Source: Trueperella pecoris (lineage in GTDB: Bacteria > Actinomycetota > Actinomycetes > Actinomycetales > Actinomycetaceae). Taken from it: a stretch of DNA of 64,000 bases. The position numbers and the translations under genes were made by a program. Positions within the stretch are counted from its first letter, which is position 1. Each line of letters begins with the position of its first letter. Shown here one piece after another: positions 1 to 8,071 of this stretch. The DNA lies in NCBI RefSeq assembly GCF_014926385.1, contig NZ_CP053291.1, positions 2,046,001-2,110,000 on the forward strand, written 5' to 3'. The notes under the pieces were generated by a model that saw only the letters and a list, made by a program, of their open reading frames with translations, had not been told where the DNA came from and did no database searches.

Positions 1-1137
1 GGTGCCCGCGAGCCTGAAGGCTTCCCGCGCCATGCCCATGAGCGGGGCGTTGGCGCCGTTGGGTGCGGGTTCGATGACGAGGTCCTGGCTGGCGGTGGAA
101 CTGGCGACGTTGAACACCGAGGCCCGCAAGGAGCTCATGAAAACGCCCAGGCCGGATAGTGCGCCTCCCACATAGATCGCACCCGGGTTGATGAAGTTGA
201 CGATCGGGCCGAGCGCGCGGCCGATCAGCTCCCCCGACTGGCGGACGAAGGGATTGATTTCCGGGACGTCGGATAACGACGCCGTCACGATGGAGCGGTC
301 TTCGATGTCGAGTCCGGCTGCTAGGGCACGCTTGCGGATGGTCGCCCCCGAGGCGACCGCTTCGAGGCACCCGAGGCGACCGCAGGCGCACAGATCATCC
401 ATGTCCGGATCGACGCGCGTGTGGCTGATGTCGCCAGCAAACCCGCCGGCGCCTTGATAGAGTTCGCCGTCAATGACGAGCGCCCCGCCGATTCCTGTTC
501 CGGCCTTGACGTAGATGAATGATTCGGCCGCCGAATAGGGAAGCTCACCCAGTGCACATGCGCGGGTGTCGTTTTCGATCCAGGCGGGCAGGCCGGTGAG
601 GTCAAAAAGGATGCGGCGGAGGTCAGCGTTGTGCCAGCCCGGTAGGCGGGCAGGCAGGACGAGGCGGCGCGAGATCGCCTCGACCGGGCTAGCCACCGAG
701 ATGCCGATTGCGCCGATGGTGTGATCCGGGAATGCCTTGCGCCGGAGCTTTTCCCATTGCTCGACCAGGATGGCCATTACCTCCTCCGGGGCGCCAAGTG
801 TGTCGAAGAGGATTTCTTCCCTGGATTGGAGTGGATGGATTGAATCGGCAAGGCCGAAACGCAGGTGGTGGGAGCCGACCTCAGCCACGGCGACAACTTC
901 CGCCAGCTGGGTTGACTGTAGAATTTTGGCGGGCCGCCCGCCTGTAGAGCGTTGGGATTCAATCTCCCGAATGAGGTTTTGTTCGATCAAACTTCGCGCG
1001 ACATTGGAGGCTGTTGAAGCTGAAATACCCATCGTGCGCACGAGGTCCGACCGGCGAGTTGCCGCACCGGATTTAATCATTCCGTAGGCAGTATTGAGGA
1101 GATCAACGCTGACCGTGGGAGAGTTTTTCTTCGCCAC
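1..1137 (-). CDS. ROK-family transcriptional regulator (partial, runs off window start)
   Basis: ROK proteins of this type bind DNA with an N-terminal winged helix and sense a sugar with a sugar-kinase-like domain. Translation gives 379 residues without a stop. Residues 10-70 form the helix-turn-helix (SASTASNVARSLIEQ), followed by the sugar-binding domain with ENDTRA, KAGTGIGGALV and the ROK zinc-type motif CACGRLGCLEA. The GTG at 1137 is preceded by AGGAGG about 7 nt away; a GTG at 1143 lies too close to that site. The gene is divergent from the GNB/LNB transporter operon, with a 246-bp shared control region, so it is inferred to be the operon's sugar-responsive repressor. Only the extreme C-terminus is missing. 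Confidence 0.9.
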   Translation of the reverse strand, partial: MAKKNSPTVSVDLLNTAYGMIKSGAATRRSDLVRTMGISASTASNVARSLIEQNLIREIESQRSTGGRPAKILQSTQLAEVVAVAEVGSHHLRFGLADSIHPLQSREEILFDTLGAPEEVMAILVEQWEKLRRKAFPDHTIGAIGISVASPVEAISRRLVLPARLPGWHNADLRRILFDLTGLPAWIENDTRACALGELPYSAAESFIYVKAGTGIGGALVIDGELYQGAGGFAGDISHTRVDPDMDDLCACGRLGCLEAVASGATIRKRALAAGLDIEDRSIVTASLSDVPEINPFVRQSGELIGRALGPIVNFINPGAIYVGGALSGLGVFMSSLRASVFNVASSTASQDLVIEPAPNGANAPLMGMAREAFRLAGT

Positions 1138-1210
1138 CTTCACTCCTCCTTGAGCCTCGGTTTACGACGTCATCCGACATGTTCAGCATATCCTACTCCC
1201 ACCGATTCTT

Positions 1211-1251
1211 TTTGCAAATTGTCGAAAGTTTGTTGCAAATTTGTTGCAAAT
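1211..1251. promoter_or_regulatory. Candidate ROK operator: three phased TTGCAAAT repeats
   Basis: TTGCAAAT occurs at 1212-1219, 1233-1240 and 1244-1251. The spacings are 21 and 11 bp, close to two helical turns and one. The first copy sits in the perfect palindrome TTTGCAAA at 1211-1218. The cluster lies between the ROK gene and the transporter operon it probably controls. The assignment to ROK is inference. Confidence 0.5.
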
Positions 1252-1272
1252 CGTTCATTCCATGGCTGAAGC

Positions 1273-1290
1273 GTGTTACTGTGAACACAG
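1273..1290. promoter_or_regulatory. Palindromic site upstream of the GNB/LNB operon
   Basis: Two overlapping dyads are visible: GTGTT-N6-AACAC at 1273-1288 and CTGTG-AA-CACAG at 1279-1290. The site lies about 95 bp before the binding-protein start. It may be a second operator, for example for a CRP/GlxR-like or LacI-type regulator. No regulator can be assigned from sequence alone. Confidence 0.3.
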
Positions 1291-1383
1291 TTGAGGCGCG
1301 TCGACGACGATACGCCGATACCTCGCGGAGGTAACTTCGCATCACACCAAATACCCGATGCAGATCCTCAAGGGGGAGGGAAC

Positions 1384-2709
1384 ATGACAAAAATGTCATC
1401 CGTGGCAAAGCTGGGAGCGATCTTCGCCTCCGGCGCCCTGATTCTGAGCGCATGCTCCACAGGAACAAAATCAGCGGACACAAAAACTCCAAGCACTACT
1501 TCGTCAACTACAGCCAACTCGGCAGTTTCGATTGAATATCTCCACCGCCTTCCTGACGGCGAGGGAATGACGCCGGTATCGAAGATCGTCGAACGTTGGA
1601 ATGCCGAACATCCAAACATCCAAGTCAAAGCCACAAAGTTCGACGGCAAGGCCCAGGACCTTATCAAGAAGGTCCAGACTGACACCGCTGCTGGCAATGC
1701 AGCCTGCCTCTACCAGGCCGGCTATGCTGACCTCGCTGAGCTCTACGTCGGAGGCCTTGTTCAGGATGTGACCGAGCATGCCAAGCAGTATGCCAGCAAG
1801 TTCGGTGAAGGCCCGTTCAAGTCGATGGCATTGGACGGAAAGTTCTTTGGCCTTCCCCAAGATACGGGCCCGCTCGTTTACTACTACAACAAGGCCGCTT
1901 TCGAAGCTCTCGGCCTCAAGGTTCCGACCACTGCCCAGGAGTTCGTAGATACGGCAAAGAAGGCCGCTGAAAAGGGCAAATACATCGTCACTTTCCAAAC
2001 CGACGAGGCTGGCTCACTCTTCCCGGCACTGTCAGCTGCAGCCGGCGACCAATGGTTCGGTATTGACGGCGAAGCCTGGACCGTCTCCGTTGAGGGCAAG
2101 GGGACCAAGGCTGTCGCTGATTTCTACCAGCAACTCCTCGATGCTAAGGCGGCTCCTGTTGTCGAGCGCTGGGGCACCGACTGGGGTACCAAGCTCAATG
2201 ATGGCACCATCATTGGAACTATCGGGGCGGCTTGGGAAGCTCCGCTCCTGGCCGGCGATATGGCCGATTCCGATAACGTTGGCAAGTGGGCTGTAGCCCA
2301 GCTTCCTGACTTCGGCTCAGGCATGGCTACTGGTCCCGACGGCGGCTCCGGCGTGGTCGTCTCTAAGACGTGTGCTTTCCCGAAGGAAGCAATGGAGTTC
2401 AACGCCTGGTTCAACACCCAGGTCAACGATCTTGCTTCACAAGGCCTCGTTGTGGCTGCCTCCGATCAGCCGACTGCTCCAAAGTATGCCGAATTCTACG
2501 GTGGTCAAGATGTCCTCGCTGAATTTGCAAAGGCCAATGACGCGATGAAGGCCTTTACCTTCATCCCAGGTTGGTCCGCTGTTTGGGGCGCTTTGGGCGA
2601 AAACTCAGCAGCAACCGGCAACGGCTCGAAGACCGTCACGGATCTGCTAACTAAGGCAGGGGAAACGGCCAAGGAAGCCATCACTAATGCTGGCCTGAAG
2701 GTCAAGTAG
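1384..2709 (+). CDS. Sugar ABC transporter substrate-binding lipoprotein, probable GNB/LNB-binding protein
   Basis: This is an extracellular solute-binding protein family 1 lipoprotein of 441 residues. It probably captures galacto-N-biose or lacto-N-biose and delivers it to the two permeases downstream. The ATG at 1384 follows a purine-rich GGGGGAGGG site. The signal peptide ends in the lipobox LILSAC, followed by a Ser/Thr-rich linker to about residue 45 and then a typical two-lobed fold. The substrate is inferred from linkage to the GH112 phosphorylase; bifidobacterial GNB/LNB operons have the same order (binding protein, two permeases, phosphorylase). No ATPase is encoded here, so a shared MsiK/MalK-type ATPase is expected elsewhere. 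It is the first gene of the operon. Confidence 0.88.
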   Translation: MTKMSSVAKLGAIFASGALILSACSTGTKSADTKTPSTTSSTTANSAVSIEYLHRLPDGEGMTPVSKIVERWNAEHPNIQVKATKFDGKAQDLIKKVQTDTAAGNAACLYQAGYADLAELYVGGLVQDVTEHAKQYASKFGEGPFKSMALDGKFFGLPQDTGPLVYYYNKAAFEALGLKVPTTAQEFVDTAKKAAEKGKYIVTFQTDEAGSLFPALSAAAGDQWFGIDGEAWTVSVEGKGTKAVADFYQQLLDAKAAPVVERWGTDWGTKLNDGTIIGTIGAAWEAPLLAGDMADSDNVGKWAVAQLPDFGSGMATGPDGGSGVVVSKTCAFPKEAMEFNAWFNTQVNDLASQGLVVAASDQPTAPKYAEFYGGQDVLAEFAKANDAMKAFTFIPGWSAVWGALGENSAATGNGSKTVTDLLTKAGETAKEAITNAGLKVK

Positions 2710-2727
2710 TCCTATTTACCTCAAGCT

Positions 2728-2764
2728 GGCGGGGGCATCACGTGTCCTACGTGATGCCCCCGCC
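2728..2764 (+). promoter_or_regulatory. Strong intercistronic hairpin between binding protein and permease
   Basis: A perfect 16-bp stem (2728-2743 with 2749-2764) closes a 5-nt loop. No T-run follows, so it is unlikely to be a full intrinsic terminator. In sugar ABC operons such hairpins after the binding-protein gene often stabilise its mRNA or partly attenuate transcription, giving more binding protein than permease. That role is inferred. Confidence 0.7.
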
Positions 2765-2793
2765 GCGACGATCCGACACGAGGAGGTTTAACT

Positions 2794-3762
2794 TTGGCAG
2801 CTGATCTCATGCACACGTCCACCGTTAGCCAAAAACGCCGCCGCACACGGCGGGAATCCCACGAGGCTCGAACCGGTTGGCTCTTTATGGCGCCTTTCGC
2901 AGCGCTGTTCACCTTCATTTTCATCATCCCGATCCTCGTCTCGGTTTATAAGTCTTTCTTCCAGACCCGCGTGGTCGGTGGCGGCCCCTTCGGTGGAGGC
3001 GAGTCCGAACAAGTCTTCGTGGGACTGGACAACTTCCTCTACGTCATCTATTCCGATAACTTTTGGACCGGCATCGGTCGGGTTATTCTGTACACCCTCT
3101 TCCAAGTACCCATCATGATCGGCTTGGCCCTTGTACTCGCCCTCATGATTAACTCTTGGCTACTACGCCATGTCACCCTTTATCGCTTGGCTTACTTCCT
3201 GCCTTACGCGGTGCCCGGCGTCGTAGCGGCAATCATCTGGATGTACATTTACACCCCGGCTGTTTCCCCGCTTCATTCTGTCTTCGCCGCTGCCGGCCTC
3301 GAATTCCCCATCGATTTCTTCTCTCAGAACATCATCCTCGCCTCAATGGCCAACATGACCACCTGGACATTTGCCGGCTACAACATGTTGATTTTCCTCG
3401 CCGCCCTTCAAGCAATACCGCGTGATCTCTACGAAGCAGCCCGCGTCGACGGGGCTTCTTCGTGGCAGGTCGTGCGCTATATCAAGGTTCCTATGTTGCG
3501 CGGTGCGGCCCTTCTAGCAATTCTCCTGTCCATTGTCGGCACTATCCAGCTCTATAATGAGCCCACCGTGCTTGCTACAAAGAACACCTGGATGGGCCTG
3601 TCTTATACTCCGATGATGATGGCACTGAACACGGCTAAGGGTTCGCTAACGCCCTCCGGCGACGGGCCAGCATCAGCAATCGCGATTGTCATGGCCATCA
3701 TCGCAGGCATTCTCGCCGTGGCCTATTTCCTTGCCGACAGGAAGGTGAACGGAAATGACTAA
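2794..3762 (+). CDS. Sugar ABC transporter permease (MalF type)
   Basis: This is the first inner-membrane permease of the GNB/LNB importer, 322 residues with six predicted membrane helices. The first helix (FMAPFAALFTFIFIIPILVS) follows a basic cytoplasmic tail. The EAA loop reads EAARVDGASSWQVV near residue 214, the site that docks the ATPase. The start is an unusual TTG at 2794, supported by AGGAGG at 2781-2786 with 7-nt spacing; the nearest in-frame ATG lies five codons inside without its own ribosome site. The 3' end overlaps the next permease by 8 nt, indicating translational coupling. Confidence 0.92.
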   Translation: MAADLMHTSTVSQKRRRTRRESHEARTGWLFMAPFAALFTFIFIIPILVSVYKSFFQTRVVGGGPFGGGESEQVFVGLDNFLYVIYSDNFWTGIGRVILYTLFQVPIMIGLALVLALMINSWLLRHVTLYRLAYFLPYAVPGVVAAIIWMYIYTPAVSPLHSVFAAAGLEFPIDFFSQNIILASMANMTTWTFAGYNMLIFLAALQAIPRDLYEAARVDGASSWQVVRYIKVPMLRGAALLAILLSIVGTIQLYNEPTVLATKNTWMGLSYTPMMMALNTAKGSLTPSGDGPASAIAIVMAIIAGILAVAYFLADRKVNGND

Positions 3763-4693
3763 AACTGCCATGCTTCCCGACGGGCGCCGATATGTGCCCT
3801 CCATCGAAGGGGTACCTACCCGCTCCTTCGCTCCAGCATTCGGTTCGAAGGTCATCGCCACCATCTTCATGGTGATCTTCCTGCTCTACTTCGTCTTCCC
3901 AATTTACTGGATGGTCATTGCCTCCACAAAGACCAACGCCGAGCTCACTACCACCTTCGGGCTGTGGTTCACGCAGCACAGTGACAAGACTGCGAGCCCC
4001 TCACTCGCTCAAGCCATCACCGCCAATTACGAATCGCTCATCGGCTGGACGCAAGGCTTCCTCTGGCGCTGGATCGGTAACTCCTTCGTGTACTCCACCG
4101 CCGCCGCCCTCATCGGCACGATCACCTCAGTCATGGCTGGATACGCGTTGGCGAAGTTCAACTTCCCCTTCAAGAACACGGCGCTGGGCATCATCATGGC
4201 CGGCCTGCTCATGCCCGTGGCCCTGCTCTCCGTGCCGATCTACGTCATGTTCTTGAACCTGGGCATGGACAACACCATGGCCTCGATCATCATCCCCTGC
4301 GCTGTCTCCCCGTTTGGCGTCTTCCTCGGTCGCGTCTATGTCCAGGCATCGGTGCCCACGGAACTGATCGAAGCGGCCCGTATCGACGGCGCAAGTGAGG
4401 GGCGCATCTTCTTCACCATGGTCTTGCGGATTCTCGCCCCGGCCATGGTGACCATCTTCCTGTTCATCTTCGTCGCCACTTGGAACAATTTCATCCTGCC
4501 CCAGCTGATGATTTCCTCCCAGGAGCTCAAGCCAATCACGCTCGGTCTGTACGGCATGGCTTCCTACTTCAGCCCACAGTACGGTCCCATGATGATGGCC
4601 TCTCTGCTCGGCGTCATCCCGCTCATCGTCCTTTTCCTTGCGCTTCAGCGTTACTGGCAGGCTGGTCTCTCGGCCGGCTCGGTCAAGGGCTGA
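3755..4693 (+). CDS. Sugar ABC transporter permease (MalG type)
   Basis: This is the second permease of the GNB/LNB importer, 312 residues with six membrane helices. A cytoplasmic N-terminal segment of about 27 residues precedes the first helix (TIFMVIFLLYFVFPIYWMV). The binding-protein-dependent transport domain ends with the EAA loop EAARIDGASEGRIF near residue 207. Translation starts inside the preceding gene (8-nt overlap). The two permeases should form a heterodimer fed by the lipoprotein at 1384. Confidence 0.92.
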   Translation: MTKTAMLPDGRRYVPSIEGVPTRSFAPAFGSKVIATIFMVIFLLYFVFPIYWMVIASTKTNAELTTTFGLWFTQHSDKTASPSLAQAITANYESLIGWTQGFLWRWIGNSFVYSTAAALIGTITSVMAGYALAKFNFPFKNTALGIIMAGLLMPVALLSVPIYVMFLNLGMDNTMASIIIPCAVSPFGVFLGRVYVQASVPTELIEAARIDGASEGRIFFTMVLRILAPAMVTIFLFIFVATWNNFILPQLMISSQELKPITLGLYGMASYFSPQYGPMMMASLLGVIPLIVLFLALQRYWQAGLSAGSVKG

Positions 4694-4731
4694 TCGCCAA
4701 CGTCCACCCCTTACTACCCAACGGAGCACCT

Positions 4732-6891
4732 ATGTCAACCGGCCGTTTCACAATGCCAACCGAAGAAAACTTCTTCGAAGAATCCAAGAGACTTGCACAG
4801 CTATGGGGCGCTGACGCCGTGCGCAACTCAGATGGCACGGAACTCGACCACAACATCCTTGATCTCGGCAAGCGAATCTACTCGGCATACTTCCCCACCC
4901 GCGGACATAACGACTTCATGGCCGACCGCATGCGTTATGTCCCTCAGGTCTATCTCCTGTCCGAACGCGTACTCGCCGAAGGCCCCGAGGTCACCATTTC
5001 GCTGCTGCAGACCTATTTCGACGAGCAGCTGCAAGTTAACGCCGACGACGACCCGAAAGAATACTGGGAGGTCATCGACCGCACATCCGGAACAGTTCTC
5101 GATCCGGCGTCGTGGGAATACGATCCGGCGACCGACACGGTAAACATCACCGGCGCCACCCCCATGCACGAATACACCGTGACTTTCATGGCCTATGTGA
5201 TTTGGGACCCGGTCCAGATGTACAACCACATCACAAATGACTGGGGCGACAAGGAACACGAGATCGCCTTCGACCCGCGCCACCCCGAGGTTCGCGACTT
5301 CATGTACGCCACCCTCGAGCAGTGGCTCAAGGACAACCCGCACGTCGACGTCGTGCGTTTCACCACCTTCTTCTACCAGTTCACCCTCATCTTCAATAAT
5401 CTCCGCCTGGAGAAGATCGTGGACTGGACCGGTTTCCAGGTGACGGTGTCCGCGCAGGCACTGGCCGACTTCGAGAAGGAGTACGGCTACAAGATGCGTG
5501 CGGAAGATTTCGTCGACGCCGGAAGCTACGGCTCCTCCTTCGTCAACCCGGGCAAGGCGCAGCGCGATTGGATGAAGTTTACCTTCCACTCGGTGCAGCA
5601 CATGATCAAGCACATGGTTGACCTCACGCACGCCGCGGGCAAGGAAGCCATGATGTTCCTCGGCGATCAGTGGATCGGCACCGAGCCCTACTCGAAGGAA
5701 TTCCCTAGCCTGGGTATGGATGCGATCGTCGGCTCGGTCGGCGACGGCACGACCACCCGCATGATCGCCGACATCAAGGGCGTGGACTACCACGAGGGTC
5801 GATTCTTGCCCTACTTCTTCCCCGATAGCTTCTACGAGGGCGCCGACCCTTCCATCGAAGCGTGGGACAACTGGCGTAAGGCCCGACGCGCCATCCTACG
5901 TTCCCCTCTTCAGCGCATGGGATACGGAGGCTACCTCTCGCTGGCGGCCAAGTTCCCCACGTTCGTCGACGCCGTGGCCCACATCGCTGACGAGTTCCGC
6001 GACATCTACGACAAGTCCGGAGGTAAGGGTGCACAACCCCAGCTCACGGTCGCTTTCCTCGACGCTTGGGGCGAACAGCGCTCTTGGCAGGGCTTCACGG
6101 TGGCCCACGCGCTACCCAACAAGTACAACCGCAACTATTACGGCATCCTCGAGGCGATCTCGGGCATGCGTGTGAATGTGCGCTTCCTCAGCTTCGCCGA
6201 TGTGCTCGAGGGGGGTTTCCCCGACGACGTCGACGTCGTCATCAACGCAGGCCCGGCCGGCACCTCGTACTCGGGTGGGGACGCCTGGCAAAACCCGCAG
6301 CTCGTGGCCGCCGTGCGGGCCTGGGTGCGGAGCGGAAAGGGCTTCGTGGGCGTGGGGCAGCCGACGGCCGCCGACCACCAAGGCCGCTTCTTCCAGCTGG
6401 CGGATGTCCTCGGCGTCGACCAAGAGATTTATCGTTCCTTGAATGTGGACAAGTATTGGCCAGAGCCGACCGAGTCCCACTTCATCACCGACGAGCTTGC
6501 CACCATCGACTTCGGCGAAACGATCGTCAACACGTACCCGATCTCTCAGGACGTCAGCGTGCTGCGCGGCGAGGATGGCCAGGTTCAGCTGGCCGCCAAC
6601 GTGGCCGGCGCCGGGCGCGGCGTCTACCTCTCGGGCCTGCCCTACTCGGCATCCAACGCCCGCCTCCTCGAGCGCGTCTTGTTCTGGGCTGCGGGAGCAG
6701 AGGATCGCTACGCCACGTGGTCGAGCACCAACCCGGATTGCGAAGTGGCGTACTTCCCGGACAGCGGCGTGTACGCCGTCGTGAACAATACGGGCCAGGC
6801 GCAGGCGACCACCGTGTGCCTGCCGGGCGGTGAACGGGTCGACATGGAGCTGGCCGGCTCCGGCATCCTATGGAAGGAATATCAAGCCTGA
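4732..6891 (+). CDS. lnpA: 1,3-beta-galactosyl-N-acetylhexosamine phosphorylase (GH112)
   Basis: This cytoplasmic GH112 enzyme uses phosphate to split galacto-N-biose or lacto-N-biose into galactose 1-phosphate and GalNAc or GlcNAc, with no ATP spent on galactose. The 719-residue protein has the expected length for the family (bifidobacterial enzyme about 750). It carries family-like segments: YFPTRGHNDFMADRMRYVPQ near the N-terminus, DWTGFQVTVSA, GDQWIGTEPYSKEFPSLGMD in the barrel, and a C-terminal beta domain. I did not assign the catalytic acid by alignment. ATG 4732 follows ACGGAGC. It lies 38 nt after the permease and overlaps the kinase gene by 1 nt (TGATG). Preference for GNB or LNB cannot be told from sequence alone. 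Confidence 0.93.
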   Translation: MSTGRFTMPTEENFFEESKRLAQLWGADAVRNSDGTELDHNILDLGKRIYSAYFPTRGHNDFMADRMRYVPQVYLLSERVLAEGPEVTISLLQTYFDEQLQVNADDDPKEYWEVIDRTSGTVLDPASWEYDPATDTVNITGATPMHEYTVTFMAYVIWDPVQMYNHITNDWGDKEHEIAFDPRHPEVRDFMYATLEQWLKDNPHVDVVRFTTFFYQFTLIFNNLRLEKIVDWTGFQVTVSAQALADFEKEYGYKMRAEDFVDAGSYGSSFVNPGKAQRDWMKFTFHSVQHMIKHMVDLTHAAGKEAMMFLGDQWIGTEPYSKEFPSLGMDAIVGSVGDGTTTRMIADIKGVDYHEGRFLPYFFPDSFYEGADPSIEAWDNWRKARRAILRSPLQRMGYGGYLSLAAKFPTFVDAVAHIADEFRDIYDKSGGKGAQPQLTVAFLDAWGEQRSWQGFTVAHALPNKYNRNYYGILEAISGMRVNVRFLSFADVLEGGFPDDVDVVINAGPAGTSYSGGDAWQNPQLVAAVRAWVRSGKGFVGVGQPTAADHQGRFFQLADVLGVDQEIYRSLNVDKYWPEPTESHFITDELATIDFGETIVNTYPISQDVSVLRGEDGQVQLAANVAGAGRGVYLSGLPYSASNARLLERVLFWAAGAEDRYATWSSTNPDCEVAYFPDSGVYAVVNNTGQAQATTVCLPGGERVDMELAGSGILWKEYQA

Positions 6892-8048
6892 TGAGCGCAA
6901 CAACGACGAAGCTCAGCCACGAACAGCTCACCGCGATAGTCGAGTGCTTCAAGGCTGGATCACCGATCACGATCGAACCGTGGGGCGATGGGCATATCAA
7001 CAATACCTATCGTGCTGTCACTGCAGACGGAGATTTCATTCTTCAGCGCCTGAATACGGACATCTTCCGCGACCCGCATGGCCTCATGCGCAACATTGAG
7101 CTCGTCACCACGTTCCTCAGTGCCAAGGGCCGCGAGACGCTCACCATCGTGCCCACCCGCGAGGGACGTATCCTGCTCGACGACGCCGAACTGGGCGCCT
7201 TCCGCATGTACACCTTCATCCCCAACACGGTGACGTACAGCGTGGTCGACGATCCGGGGGTCACGCGCGCGGCGGGGGCCGCTTTTGGCCAGTTCCAGAG
7301 AGACTTGGCCGATTTTGATGCCTCGCAGCTGGTCGAGACCATTCCGTTCTTCCACCACACGCCCAAGCGTTTCGCTGATTTCACAAAGGCGGTTGCCGAC
7401 GATTCGGTGGGACGCGTAGCCACGGCACATGCCGAGATCGAGGAGTTTCTGAGCCGCGAAGGCGACTGCCACGTGGTCGCTGACCTGCTCGAGCGTGGGG
7501 ATATTCCCCAGCGAGTGACCCACAACGACACGAAGATCAACAATATTTTGCTCGATGCCGACACGCGCCAGGCACGGGCCATCATCGATTTGGATACGGT
7601 CATGCCCGGCTCGTTGCTCTACGACTTCGGAGACGCCATGCGTACCGGCGCCGCCTCCACTGCCGAGGACGATCCCGACCCGTCGCGCATGGGAATCAAC
7701 CTCGACCTTTTTGAGGCGTATTGCCAGGGGTTCGTGGGTACGATGGGCACGTCGATGAGTTCGAAGGAGGCCGAGCTGCTGGCCTTCTCCGTTAAGCTGA
7801 TGACCCTCGAGTGCGGCATGCGATTCCTCGCCGACTACCTAGCCGGCGACGTCTACTTCGCAACTGCTTACCCGGAGCATAACCTCGTCCGTGCGCGTAC
7901 CCAGCTGGCACTTGTTGCCGATATCGAGGCAAAGATGGACGAAATGAACGTGATCGTCGAGCGGGCGTTGACGGCAAGTGCCGCGGCGACTGGTGAGGCA
8001 ACCGGCGTGGCGAGCGACGCGACTACTAGCGCGGGCGCCGAAGACTGA
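6891..8048 (+). CDS. nahK: N-acetylhexosamine 1-kinase
   Basis: NahK phosphorylates the GlcNAc or GalNAc released by the phosphorylase at the anomeric position, using ATP. The 385-residue protein has an aminoglycoside-phosphotransferase fold. The catalytic loop reads VTHNDTKINNILLD near residue 208 and the metal-binding segment IIDLDTVMPG follows. The ATG at 6891 overlaps the phosphorylase stop by 1 nt, so the two are translationally coupled. It is somewhat longer than bifidobacterial NahK (359), mostly through a low-complexity Ala/Thr tail after residue 360. The order phosphorylase-kinase-uridylyltransferase matches lnpA-lnpB-lnpC. Confidence 0.92.
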   Translation: MSATTTKLSHEQLTAIVECFKAGSPITIEPWGDGHINNTYRAVTADGDFILQRLNTDIFRDPHGLMRNIELVTTFLSAKGRETLTIVPTREGRILLDDAELGAFRMYTFIPNTVTYSVVDDPGVTRAAGAAFGQFQRDLADFDASQLVETIPFFHHTPKRFADFTKAVADDSVGRVATAHAEIEEFLSREGDCHVVADLLERGDIPQRVTHNDTKINNILLDADTRQARAIIDLDTVMPGSLLYDFGDAMRTGAASTAEDDPDPSRMGINLDLFEAYCQGFVGTMGTSMSSKEAELLAFSVKLMTLECGMRFLADYLAGDVYFATAYPEHNLVRARTQLALVADIEAKMDEMNVIVERALTASAAATGEATGVASDATTSAGAED

Positions 8049-8071
8049 AGAGACAGACGAGAGGATTATTC

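Noticed and set aside
6066-6833. Arg/Gly-rich open frame inside the GH112 gene
   Set aside because: Overlaps the phosphorylase in another frame; low-complexity composition typical of shadow frames.
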